A stretch of DNA of 64,000 nucleotides, from positions 930,001 through 994,000 of the forward strand of contig NZ_CP061721.1 of NCBI RefSeq assembly GCF_014764445.1, in the 5' to 3' direction. This document shows positions 51,382 to 60,200 of this stretch, in pieces. How positions within the stretch are numbered: the first letter of the stretch is position 1; every line of letters starts with the position of its first letter. A model generated the notes under the pieces. The model saw nothing but the letters and a program-made list of their open reading frames with translations. It was not told where the DNA came from and searched no databases. Origin of the DNA: Pseudarthrobacter sp. BIM B-2242 (GTDB taxonomy: Bacteria; Actinomycetota; Actinomycetes; Actinomycetales; Micrococcaceae). A program made the translations under genes and the position numbers.

Positions 51382-52343
51382 GCCATCTCCATCAGGGGGT
51401 GTCGGGTGTTCCAGCCGGTCAGGTGGGCCAGCTGCGGGCGGCGCTGGGGGAGCGCGACGGCGATGCCGGCCGCGGTCACCGCTCCGGCGGCACGGGCGAT
51501 GTTGCGGCTGCGGAGCGCGCCGTGGTCACGGACCTCGACGGCCGCCGGGCCGCCGTCGAACGTTCCGAAGTCCATCGCTTGGACGTGGGCGGCGAAGTCG
51601 CGGGCACGCTGGCCGGGCATCGGTCCGGATGCCAGCACCTGGGGCGACAGGAGCTCAAAGTCCAGCAGTGCCGCCTCGACCATCTGGCCGTAGTGGCGGA
51701 GGAACAGCGTGCTGGTGCCGAAGACCTCCAGGAGCAGCGGCTGCCGGCCGAGGCCGATCACCACGCCCCGCTGGCCTTCCAGCGGCTTCGGCGCGGCCGA
51801 CGCGTCGAAGCGGTTCCGTTCCTCCTTGTCGTTCTTGAACCAGTCCATGTGCTGGAGCAGGGAACTGGTGGCGGAAGCGCCGCGGGCGTTGTCGAAGCGG
51901 CTAACCCGCTCCCAGATCCGCCCCTGCCGGTTGCCGCCGCGCTCGCCATGAAGGCCGTTGGCCAGCTCTGACCAGACGTTCAGCGGGGCGCGGCGGGCCT
52001 GCCTCCGGTGGCTGGTCTCGCCCGCTTCCCAGCGGCCGGCTTCGACGCAGAACGTGTCAATGTCGCGGGTTTCGCCTGGACCGAGGACGACGTCGCGGGC
52101 ACAGATCCGGTGCTGCTGCCCGCCTTCGAGCAGCTCGCCCTCCAGCAGCAGTGCGGGGTGCGGGCCGTTGTTGGTGACGGTGAGGCGGGCCACCTGGGCA
52201 CCACTGGCGAGTTCGGTGACGGCGACGTCGGCGTGGGTGCCGGTGCTGATGCCGAGACTGCCGGAGCCTGAGGTCCAGACGGGGAAGAAGCTGAGGGGGC
52301 CAAGGGTGCTGCCGGCGCCGACGTGGAGCTGTGGGACTTTCAT
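51378..52343 (-). CDS. ARPP-1 domain protein (ADP-ribose-linked)
   Basis: The 321-residue protein has features of the ARPP-1 family, found next to ADP-ribosylglycohydrolase and phosphatase domains: LGPLSFFPVWTSG, a repeated beta pattern with LLLEGELLEGGQQHRI near residue 67, VWSELANGLHGERGGNRQGRIWERVSRFD, and GVVIGLGRQPLLLEVF. A strong GGAGG precedes the ATG at 52343. It is the first gene of an operon controlled by the divergent NrtR regulator. The role is probably in handling ADP-ribose derivatives; this is family-based inference. Confidence 0.82.
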   Translation of the reverse strand: MKVPQLHVGAGSTLGPLSFFPVWTSGSGSLGISTGTHADVAVTELASGAQVARLTVTNNGPHPALLLEGELLEGGQQHRICARDVVLGPGETRDIDTFCVEAGRWEAGETSHRRQARRAPLNVWSELANGLHGERGGNRQGRIWERVSRFDNARGASATSSLLQHMDWFKNDKEERNRFDASAAPKPLEGQRGVVIGLGRQPLLLEVFGTSTLFLRHYGQMVEAALLDFELLSPQVLASGPMPGQRARDFAAHVQAMDFGTFDGGPAAVEVRDHGALRSRNIARAAGAVTAAGIAVALPQRRPQLAHLTGWNTRHPLMEMA

Positions 52344-52359
52344 GGTGACCTCCGGTTGA

Positions 52360-52429
52360 TTTAATGCATTTCTGCGCTAATTGATCTCAGTATGCACCGC
52401 TTGCATCTTTAGCGCAAGACTGCGATAAA
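52360..52429. promoter_or_regulatory. Tandem NrtR-type operators in a divergent promoter
   Basis: Two 22-bp dyads of the same plan (9-4-9) occur: TTTAATGCA-TTTC-TGCGCTAAT at 52360-52381 and TTTAGCGCA-AGAC-TGCGATAAA at 52408-52429. Between them ATGCA at 52392 and TGCAT at 52402 form a third small dyad. They lie between the divergent ARPP-1 and NrtR genes and are the best candidates for NrtR binding sites. Confidence 0.7.
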
Positions 52430-52438
52430 TAAGATGTG

Positions 52439-53101
52439 ATGGTTTCCAAGAACATTCCTGGCGCGTCCCTGCTCGACTACCCGCGACCGTCGGTGGCGGT
52501 GGATACGGCGGTGCTGACCGTCGCAGAGGGGAGCGTGTGCGTGCTGCTTGTGCGGCGCGCGGAAGACCATCAGCACGGACAGTGGGCCCTTCCTGGCACG
52601 TTCCTGCGCGAGCGGGAAACCCTGGCGGACGCGGTGCTGCGCTGCCTGCGCGAGAAGGCGGGGATTACCGGGCGGGTACCGCGGCAGTTGCAGGTGTTCG
52701 ACGAGCCTGGGCGCGACGATCGCGGCTGGGTGTTGTCAGTGGCGCACGTGGACGTCGTGCCGTTGGCGGCTCTGCAGGAAGCGCTAAAGTCCGACGGCGC
52801 CAGGCTGGCTTCCGTTACCGGGGAACTGGAGCTGATCGGCGGGCTGCCCTACGGGCACGCGGACATCGTGGCGAAGGCCGTGGACTGGCTGCGGACTGCC
52901 TATGTGGAGGCTCCGGATCCTGGGGCGTTGCTGGATGAGCCGTTTACGTTGAAGGATCTGCGGGAGCTGCACGAGGCGGTGGCGGGTGCTCCGTTGATGC
53001 GGGACACGTTCCGGCGGTTCATGGAGCCGAAGCTGGTCGGGACGGGGCAGATGTCCGACGGGACGCGGGGGAGGCCTTCGCGGTTGTGGCGAAGGCCCTA
53101 G
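52439..53101 (+). CDS. nrtR: NrtR-like Nudix-related transcriptional regulator
   Basis: The 220-residue protein has an N-terminal Nudix-like domain (AVDTAVLTVAEGSVCVLLVRRAEDHQHGQWALPGTFL) whose Nudix box is degenerate (RERETLADAVLRCLREKAGI lacks the paired Glu), and a C-terminal winged helix (EPFTLKDLRELHEAVAG, DTFRRFMEPKLVG). This is the NrtR layout: a sensor of ADP-ribose that has lost hydrolase activity. NrtR proteins repress NAD-related genes. The start is ATG 52439 or GTG 52436; there is no strong ribosome binding site. Confidence 0.87.
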   Translation: MVSKNIPGASLLDYPRPSVAVDTAVLTVAEGSVCVLLVRRAEDHQHGQWALPGTFLRERETLADAVLRCLREKAGITGRVPRQLQVFDEPGRDDRGWVLSVAHVDVVPLAALQEALKSDGARLASVTGELELIGGLPYGHADIVAKAVDWLRTAYVEAPDPGALLDEPFTLKDLRELHEAVAGAPLMRDTFRRFMEPKLVGTGQMSDGTRGRPSRLWRRP

Positions 53102-53139
53102 GTCCATGCATCAGCAACATACATGGACCCCACGTGGCA

Positions 53140-53337
53140 TTAGAGTTCGACTACCACGAACAGTTGGCCGCGAATTCCGGGTGCCGCGACATGCGATGAA
53201 ACAGCCAAGAACTTCGCTGACGGTTCATTACTTTGCACGAGAGTTACAAGTCGCTGGGTAGAAATGTTCGCCGATTCGTAGTGGAACACTTCGGCCACCA
53301 TTTGCTTTGAGCGGTTGAGGTGCGTGGGTAGCGTCAA
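53140..53337 (-). CDS. Possible small hypothetical ORF
   Basis: A 65-codon frame from a TTG at 53337 follows the GIY-YIG gene by 21 bp on the same strand. The composition is plausible (RSKQMVAEVFHYESANISTQ) but there is no clear ribosome binding site, no family, and the start is a rare codon. It may be a non-coding stretch. Confidence 0.25.
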   Translation of the reverse strand: MTLPTHLNRSKQMVAEVFHYESANISTQRLVTLVQSNEPSAKFLAVSSHVAAPGIRGQLFVVVEL

Positions 53338-53358
53338 CTCTGGATCATGCTCGACACG

Positions 53359-54243
53359 TCACTCGGCACGGGGCCAGTAGTTTAGTGTGCTCATGTCCCC
53401 GCGCTTCTTCGCTATCGTCCGGTAGCCATACTCGCCGATGACCTGGTCGAACAGCGGTCCATCCAAAACCGGGCTGACCTGGAAGCCACGTCTACCAGTG
53501 GCCGCGTTCTGTTCCCAGGTGTCGGAGAGGATCCGAAACAGGCCCCTAGTTACGCCGCGGTGAACGGCGACAACGTGGTCGATTCCTTCGGCTTCTATGC
53601 GGGTTTGGTTCAGCTTCCACCAGCAGCGGACGGAGTCGCCGAGCTCTGCGGCAAACTCAGACATGCCCTTGGCATTGAGCCATTCGGATTTGAAGCCATA
53701 GCCGGATCGCACGGATCCGCCGGGTGCCATTTCTTCCGCTTCAACCCAAGGCTTCAGGGTAACAAGCAGCAGGGGCGGAACGGCGCGGCCAAGATCCGGT
53801 GCCGCAAACTCGGCCACAATATTGTCCAAAGTCTCGATACCGTGTCCGTTGGATGCTTCGCGGCGGCCGTTGGTGAGCTGATCCAAGTGGGCTAAGGGGC
53901 GAGAGGCGTCGCCCGGTTGGAGCAGAAATGAACTCAGCAGGTCGATGGCAGACGCCTCAACCTGGGTGTATTCCGGGCCCATACTGTGCCGCAATATCCA
54001 GATTTCTGGTTTCAGTCCGGCGTCGTGAATGCTATTGATGGCGTCGAGCTTGCGCGAGCGCTCACTGCTGGGTTCATCTCCTGCGGGGGTCAGGGCTTTT
54101 GCCTCCAGTCCGTGGTCTAGAACGCGTGTCTTACTGCCCTTACCCACGTAGAACGGAATCCGCGTTTGCGGGTCAAGCAGTAGGTAAACGTAGTTGCCCA
54201 AGTAACCGGCGACTTGTTCCAGGACCTTCTTTTCGTCCGTCAT
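53359..54243 (-). CDS. GIY-YIG nuclease domain protein (LEM3-like)
   Basis: The 294-residue protein has the GIY-YIG nuclease fold at residues about 15-110: GNYVYLLLDPQTRIPFYVGKG, then R40-V-L-D-H and the metal-binding Glu96 in QVEASAIDLLSSF, as in LEM3/SLX1-type DNA nucleases. The rest (about 150-294) is a family-specific domain with HVVAVHRGVTRGLFRILSDTWEQNA. The ATG at 54243 overlaps the SIR2 stop (ATGA), with GGAGAG upstream. It is the last gene of a tightly coupled three-gene operon. Confidence 0.83.
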   Translation of the reverse strand: MTDEKKVLEQVAGYLGNYVYLLLDPQTRIPFYVGKGSKTRVLDHGLEAKALTPAGDEPSSERSRKLDAINSIHDAGLKPEIWILRHSMGPEYTQVEASAIDLLSSFLLQPGDASRPLAHLDQLTNGRREASNGHGIETLDNIVAEFAAPDLGRAVPPLLLVTLKPWVEAEEMAPGGSVRSGYGFKSEWLNAKGMSEFAAELGDSVRCWWKLNQTRIEAEGIDHVVAVHRGVTRGLFRILSDTWEQNAATGRRGFQVSPVLDGPLFDQVIGEYGYRTIAKKRGDMSTLNYWPRAE

Positions 54244-55835
54244 GACTCTCTCCACTCATTGTTTGCAGAATGGCCGAGCCCGTCGAGCGTCTGGTCGAGC
54301 AACGCCCACACCTCCTCGGTTCCGGGCGGTCGCGGCTGCTCAGCCAGTTTCAGCAGTTGGGCGCGCAACTGTGCCTCGGTGTGATTTAGGCCGGCGTCGT
54401 AGGCGGGTGCCAGCAAATACGAGTGATTGTCGGTAGCGTAAGCGCCTAACATGTCCAGGAAGACTTCGAGCTCTCGTCCGGATATCGCCAGCGCAAGCTT
54501 TGATTGATCGACGTTCAAGTGGCCGGCGCCGGACTCCGCCGGCATCGAGAGGATGTCCAGCTTGCCCTTCCAGACCATGGACTGAAGTGGCTCATGAAAA
54601 AGGGAGAGTACCGTCCCCATGTGGTGCCCCTCGGAGAGCCCCTCCGGCAGAGCCCGCCTGACATCGTGGACGATCTCATGGAAATGGTCGTCTGCCAGGC
54701 CGAAACCCACGAAGAGTAAATGGTGTGTCAGCAGATGTGCCTTGACCAAGGCGGACAGGGCTTCGCGGTTGCTGTTGTAACCAAGGTAGTCGTCACGCGT
54801 CAAAACGATTGATGCAGGTTGGCTGACGGATCCGTGCAATTTCAAGAGCCAGCTGTTGCCGACTGCAGGTATGTTCTCCGGCAGGACGGTTCGCGGCCGT
54901 TGGGCATCGTGGCACGCCAACTCGAAGAGTCGGTCATAGTTCAGCGTGATTGCTCCCGAAGAGGGGACGGCGGCAAGCAGCGCGGGCGCCAAGCCATACT
55001 TCTGCAGGTCCACGGCCCTCGCGACGGCTTCGCCAAAGGCAGCCCGGGAACCGTGCTGGTCGATGTAGAGCTGCTCCAGCACGCCGGCCTGATCGAGCAC
55101 TGCCAGCTTCTCGAATGCAGCAACTGCACCCTCGTCCAACTGGACTCCAGCGCGCAAGGCCGTAAGCAAATCTCTCCAGCTCGGCGCTCCGGCGCTAACG
55201 CTGACCCCCGCACCAAGAAAGGGCACCAAGTGGCCAGAGCGCGCGAGCTTGCCGAGCCCTTGCGCCTTGGCATGCAGTTCGTCACCAAGCGAAGGCCAGC
55301 ACTCCGAGCCGCCCGCGTCCCGGCGAAGCTTCTGGGCCAGAGAGAAGGCTGCCTTGTCGCGGAGCACGATGACTAAGTCGACGGCGAACTTAGTAGCCAG
55401 ATTCGCGCAGACGTCCAGCAGCCCGCGCAGCATAGCCCCGAGGTGGTTTCCTGCACCGCCGCCGGCCGTCCCGAAGAACGGAACGGCCAGCAATCTGTAG
55501 GGCCGCAGCGCCGGACTGGAAGTGGCGCCGGTGGCGGCACGCACGAATGCCTCCAGTCGCCGCGCCACAGCAGTGGAATCCCAGATGCCGTCCAGCGGAA
55601 CCGCAGTCAGAACGGGGAGTGGATCCGCCGGTTCCCAGGCGGCCACGGGCTCCGCGAGAACTGTCCCTGCTCGGAAATCTTTCGAAGCCGATGCGGCAGC
55701 GATTCCTTGGAGGTCGGGGTTCGCCCGCAGCCAATGCTGTTCGATTCGGACGGTGGAGTCCGTAGGAAGCAGCCAAGCATCGCATTTGAGGTTGAGCATG
55801 TCTGCCATAGCGACGAAGACGTGAGGCCGGGTCAT
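54240..55835 (-). CDS. SIR2 family NADase-like protein with possible macro-like N-terminus
   Basis: Residues about 200-400 carry a SIR2 domain: HLVPFLGAGVSVSAGAPSWRDLL, LNYDRLFEL with N299, LKLHGSV with H334, and FVGFGLADDHF, the residues that form the NAD site and active centre of defence-type SIR2 NADases. Residues about 5-165 (FVAMADMLNLKCDAWLLPTD, LLAVPFFGTAGGGAGNHLGA) resemble a macro-like domain, a tentative reading. A C-terminal 100-residue part is unassigned. The ATG at 55835 overlaps the upstream stop. SIR2 proteins in phage defence drain NAD on infection; the nuclease partners suggest a related trigger. Confidence 0.85.
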   Translation of the reverse strand: MTRPHVFVAMADMLNLKCDAWLLPTDSTVRIEQHWLRANPDLQGIAAASASKDFRAGTVLAEPVAAWEPADPLPVLTAVPLDGIWDSTAVARRLEAFVRAATGATSSPALRPYRLLAVPFFGTAGGGAGNHLGAMLRGLLDVCANLATKFAVDLVIVLRDKAAFSLAQKLRRDAGGSECWPSLGDELHAKAQGLGKLARSGHLVPFLGAGVSVSAGAPSWRDLLTALRAGVQLDEGAVAAFEKLAVLDQAGVLEQLYIDQHGSRAAFGEAVARAVDLQKYGLAPALLAAVPSSGAITLNYDRLFELACHDAQRPRTVLPENIPAVGNSWLLKLHGSVSQPASIVLTRDDYLGYNSNREALSALVKAHLLTHHLLFVGFGLADDHFHEIVHDVRRALPEGLSEGHHMGTVLSLFHEPLQSMVWKGKLDILSMPAESGAGHLNVDQSKLALAISGRELEVFLDMLGAYATDNHSYLLAPAYDAGLNHTEAQLRAQLLKLAEQPRPPGTEEVWALLDQTLDGLGHSANNEWRES

Positions 55836-56410
55836 GATAGTGCCCTCAGAATTCGGACGCTGTTCCGCTCAAACGCAGCAGTACCGTTACCGTCGGGCGC
55901 CGCGATGCGGATCAAGGGCGGCTGGCCCATGGCAGGAATTACTAGATCGCGCAAAGCGTCATTGTAGGCTCTTTGGCGCTGTCGGCCACCGGGGCCGAAG
56001 CCGGAGGCTGCCTTATTGAGCCGGTACGCATCCGCTGTTCGGCAGTACTTTTTGCATAGGTTCACGTACTCGTCAGAGTCGAATCCCAGGCTGGCGTCCG
56101 CTGGATAGTGTGCGAAGGTCCGCATGCGGTAGCTGGTGAAATGCTGAACCTCATCGATTTCGATCATCGTCCCAGTGGGCAGGTGGATGAAGTCGCCGGG
56201 CAGCGCAGTTGTCCGCTTAGCTGATTGTGCCTCACCGTCGCCGCCAAGTTCGTGAAAGATCTTGTCCAAGATAATGAATTCGGCTCCGGCATCACCGGGC
56301 AAGCCGAAGTGGCCCCGCTGATTCAGCCACGGTTGTTTGTACCTGACCAGCTCGATGCCTTCGTGGGCAGCTGCTTCCAAGAACGAGTTTTCGCAATCTC
56401 CGACGGGCAT
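55832..56410 (-). CDS. PD-(D/E)XK-like nuclease, DUF7255-like, first gene of the SIR2 operon
   Basis: The 192-residue protein has EFIILDKIFHELGGDGEAQ followed by LPGDFIHLPTGTMIEIDEVQHFT. The pattern D73 ... E84-I-D-E87-x-Q-H fits the PD-(D/E)XK core seen in Vsr/DUF559-type nucleases, with a C-terminal RQRQRAYNDALRDLVIPAMG helix. I associate it with DUF7255. The ATG at 56410 was preferred to a GTG two codons earlier because AGGA is then at 7-base spacing. The stop overlaps the SIR2 start. Confidence 0.72.
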   Translation of the reverse strand: MPVGDCENSFLEAAAHEGIELVRYKQPWLNQRGHFGLPGDAGAEFIILDKIFHELGGDGEAQSAKRTTALPGDFIHLPTGTMIEIDEVQHFTSYRMRTFAHYPADASLGFDSDEYVNLCKKYCRTADAYRLNKAASGFGPGGRQRQRAYNDALRDLVIPAMGQPPLIRIAAPDGNGTAAFERNSVRILRALS

Positions 56411-56594
56411 TCCCACATCCTAGGGCCGCTAGCCGAAAGAATGTCACTTGACAGGTCCGGGCGCACAGCTGTCTGAGGCACAGAGTCAAAGCAACGTCGC
56501 TGTTGCTGGCGCTGGAATGGCTCCGCGGGGTGAGAACCTGGCTGCACATGAGTCCGCGACAGGCAAGATTTCTGCGGATGTGCGAGCTTTCGCC

Positions 56595-57134
56595 CTAGTT
56601 CATCGACTTTTCAACTATGCGGATGTCGACTTCTGATGGTTCCTCATCCAGATAGAGTCGGCCAGACCTGTGAAGTTCCAGCCCAGCGTCGAGGTACGGG
56701 CGCATAGTATTCCGTGGAATGCCTGCCTCGCGTTCCATTAGACGGCGGTTGATTTCCCCATTTCGAAGTCTTGACGGGTCCAGCGCCATTCGAGTCCAAA
56801 CACGTGCGAGCTTCACGATCGCTTTCTTCCGAAGTAACTTGGGGGACGTGAACGGGTCTGGGCTGTCCCTAGCGGTGCCGTCATCAAATGCCTGCGATCC
56901 GACGTTGACCATGGCCAGGAGCCCGTCCACGGTTTCGGGCAGGTGTCGACCATTAAACTCGGTTGCGTCATTCTCACTCGTTGCGGTCTGGGACGCCTGG
57001 TGGAGTTTCAACTCCTCTGATGCTGAGTGAAGGCGCCGAGCCAACTCTTCGAGGAGCTCCGCGTTGGAAAAGTCTGAAATTCGGACCTCGCGATTTTGCA
57101 CCCCTTCAACGTTTTCGTCTGTTTTTCGATTCAT
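56595..57134 (-). CDS. Hypothetical protein with C-terminal HTH-like segment
   Basis: The 179-residue protein has a helical, coiled-coil-like N-terminus (NAELLEELARRLHSASEELKLHQ) and a C-terminal region, RLRNGEINRRLMEREAGIPRNTMRPYLDAGLELHRSG, that reads like a winged helix-turn-helix. There is no strong ribosome binding site. It lies 184 bp upstream of the PD-(D/E)XK-SIR2-GIY-YIG operon on the same strand and is divergent from the PLD-helicase gene, so it could regulate either. Confidence 0.55.
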   Translation of the reverse strand: MNRKTDENVEGVQNREVRISDFSNAELLEELARRLHSASEELKLHQASQTATSENDATEFNGRHLPETVDGLLAMVNVGSQAFDDGTARDSPDPFTSPKLLRKKAIVKLARVWTRMALDPSRLRNGEINRRLMEREAGIPRNTMRPYLDAGLELHRSGRLYLDEEPSEVDIRIVEKSMN

Positions 57135-57172
57135 TCGGTCACAATATCGAGAACAGGCGTATACAGGAATTC

Positions 57173-57182
57173 CGAATATTCG
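57173..57182. promoter_or_regulatory. Palindrome in a divergent promoter region
   Basis: CGAATATTCG at 57173-57182 is a perfect 10-bp palindrome, overlapped at its left by GGAATTCC (57166-57173). It lies between the starts of the divergent genes at 57134 and 57242 and may bind the HTH-like protein. Confidence 0.35.
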
Positions 57183-57205
57183 ATGGGCCGAACACTGCAG
57201 CTGAG

Positions 57206-57235
57206 TTGGCTCCGGTCCCTCCCGCGAAATACCCT
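57206..57235 (+). promoter_or_regulatory. Candidate promoter of a leaderless PLD-helicase mRNA
   Basis: TTGGCT at 57206-57211 and TACCCT at 57230-57235 are separated by 18 bases. The GTG start lies 6 bases after the -10 element, so transcription would begin at or next to the start codon. No ribosome binding site is present, which fits a leaderless transcript. Confidence 0.4.
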
Positions 57236-57241
57236 GGCGCA

Positions 57242-60200
57242 GTGACTAATTTCTTTGGGGGAGTGGCAGCGGAGCAGCTGCCCGAGGGCTTGTACGAACT
57301 GCTGAGCACGGAGGTGCTCAGTAACCGTCTGAGCAAAGAGCAAGAACTCCATCCAGTCTTCGCAAACGTAGACGACGAGGACACCCCGGATATCCTCTCC
57401 CGCCACGTTGCCGACGCCGTGCGCCAAGCCCTGGAAGCAGCCAAACCGACTGAACGTGTCGCCCTTGCAAACAAGCTTCTCCAAGAGCTAAAGCACGCGG
57501 ACCGCATCGCGCCAGGTCCTGCCCAATTACGGTCCCTTCACCGCCCGGACACCCTGAAGCGCCGCCAACTCCGCAGACCCACCACCAAGCTCAGTGACTC
57601 AGCGCTGCTGACCAATAGCAAGGACGAGCCAAATCTCGCCGCGGAGCTCCGGGCCGAGATCGGGTCCGCGAACACCGTCGACCTGCTCTGCGCCTTCGTC
57701 CGCTGGACGGGGCTCCGTCTGCTGGAGCCTGCCCTGGAGCAGCTCAAAGAACGCGGTGCCAGACTCCGAGTCCTCACCACCACCTACATGGGCGCCACGG
57801 AACGCCGCGCCATCGACGAGCTCGTCAACCGCTACGGCGCCGAGGTCAGGATCAACTATGAAACCCAGGCCACTCGCCTCCACGCAAAGGCCTGGTTGTT
57901 CCGCAGGAACTCCGGCTTCGACACCGCGTACGTCGGGAGCTCCAACCTCAGCCAGGCTGCACTGCTGGATGGCCTGGAATGGAACGTCAGGCTCAGCTCC
58001 GTCGGTACCCCCACGCTGCTGCAAAAGTTCGAGGTCACCTTCGACAGCTACTGGGAGCAGCGGGCCTTCCAAAGCTACGATCCGGAACGCGACGGCGAAA
58101 GGCTGGATGCCGCGCTGGAACGCAACGGAGGGCGGCGCACCGCAGTCCCGGGCGCGGCTACAGGGCTGGAAGTGCAGCCGTTCCTCCACCAGGAAGAGAT
58201 GCTCGAGGAGCTGGAAGCCGAGCGGCTCAAGGGTTTCAACCACAACCTCCTGGTCGCGGCCACCGGCACCGGGAAAACAGTCATCGCGGCACTGGACTAC
58301 AAACGCCTGTCTGAGGCTGCCGGCCGTGATCTCAAGTTGCTCTTCGTCGCCCACCGACAGGAAATCCTGAAGCAAGCGATGCGTACTTACCGCGACGTCA
58401 TGCAGGACGGCGCTTTTGGTGAACTCTACGTGGGGGACCACAAGCCCAAAGAGTGGAAGCATATCTTCGCTTCCGTCCAGTCGTTGTCATCGCTCGGCAT
58501 CGAACAGCTGGAGCCGGACTTTTTCGACGTCGTCGTCATCGATGAGTTCCACCACGCCATGGCGCCCACGTACCGGCGCCTGCTGGATTATCTCCAGCCG
58601 CAGCAACTTCTCGGACTGACTGCGACGCCGGAACGTGGCGACGGCGTCGACGTCGCCAAGCAGTTCTTCGATGGCCGCACCGCCAGCGAGCTGCGGCTCT
58701 GGGATGCGCTGGATGCTGACCTGCTGGTGCCGTTCCACTACTTTGGTGTGTCTGACGACGTTGACTTGAGCCAGTTGGAATGGAAGCGCGGCAACTACGA
58801 CGCCGCCCAGCTCAGCAACCTGTACACCGGTAACGACGCCCGCGCCGCCAAGGTGATCCGCGAACTCCGCGACAAGGTCACCAGCACCGATCAGATGCGG
58901 GCCATCGGCTTCTGCGTATCGGTCCAGCACGCCCACTACATGGCGGAGGTGTTCAACCGTGCAGGCATAGCTGCGGTTGCCGTTGATGGCAGCACTGACG
59001 ACGCCGACCGCGCAGACGCGCTGGAGAGACTCCGCCGGCGGGAGATCAACTGCATCTTCGCAGTCGACCTCTTCAACGAAGGGCTGGATCTGCCGCAGGT
59101 GGACACTATCCTGCTGCTCCGGCCGACGCAGAGCGCCACGATTTTCCTCCAGCAACTGGGTCGGGGGCTGCGCCGCGCCGAGGGCAAGGCGGTGCTGACC
59201 GTCATGGACTTCATTGGCCAGCAACGGCGTGAGTTCCGCTTTGACCTGCGCTACCGGGCCCTGACCGGTTACGGGCGCAAGGAATTGGAAAAGGCCGTCG
59301 AGGACGAGTTCCCCTACCTGCCGTCGGGCTCGCAGATCGTGCTGGACCGGGTGGCACAGAAGGTGGTGCTGGACAACATCAAGGCACAGTTGCGGTTTAA
59401 CCGAGCGCAGTTGGTCCGGGATATTGCCTCGTACGCGGAGACCGAGCTGGAGGCCTATCTGGAGCAGTCCGGGAACGACGTGAAGTCGATCTATCGGTCG
59501 ACGAGGGATTCGTGGACCGGCTACCTTCGCCTGGCTGGGCTGATCGAGGGCTTCTCTCCCCTGGAGACGGTGCTCCGCGGGAAGATCGAGGACAGGACGG
59601 ACGCCGACGAGAAGAAGCTGCTGGGCCGGATGGCTGCCCTGATTCATGTGGATGACCCAGAACGCGCAGAGGCGTACTCGATGCTGGTCGGCCCCGATGC
59701 GCCCCGCTATGCGGAGCTGGGAATGCGTGAGCAGACTTTTGCCCGGATGCTGTTCTATACGTTGTGGGACGACGGCGGCGGTTTCCAGACGTACGACGAC
59801 GGACTGGACTACCTGCGCGGCTACCAGTTTGTGTGCAGCGAGATCCGCCAGATCGTGAAGCTTGGGGTGGCCGCTTCCAAGCACGCCGCCAAGGGGCTGG
59901 GAGCGGGGCTGCAGCACGTTCCATTGCTTTCGCACGCAACCTACCGGCGTGAAGAGATCTTGGCCGCCCTGCAGTACGGGTCGCTGGAGCTCGGCAAGAA
60001 TGTGCAGCACCGGGAGGGCGTGGCCTGGTGCCCGGCGACCTCCACCGACGCCTTCTTTGTGACGCTGAACAAAGACGACAAGAAGCATTCGGCCACCACA
60101 ATGTATAAGGACTACGCCATCAGCCCCGAGCTGTTCCACTGGGAATCGCAGAACGCGACGTCGCCAGGGAGCCCGACGGGGAAGCGGTACCTGGACCGGG

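Noticed and set aside
56963..57241. A 93-codon extension of the PLD-helicase frame
   Set aside because: It overlaps the divergent 179-residue gene and has no coding character; the family start matches the GTG at 57242.
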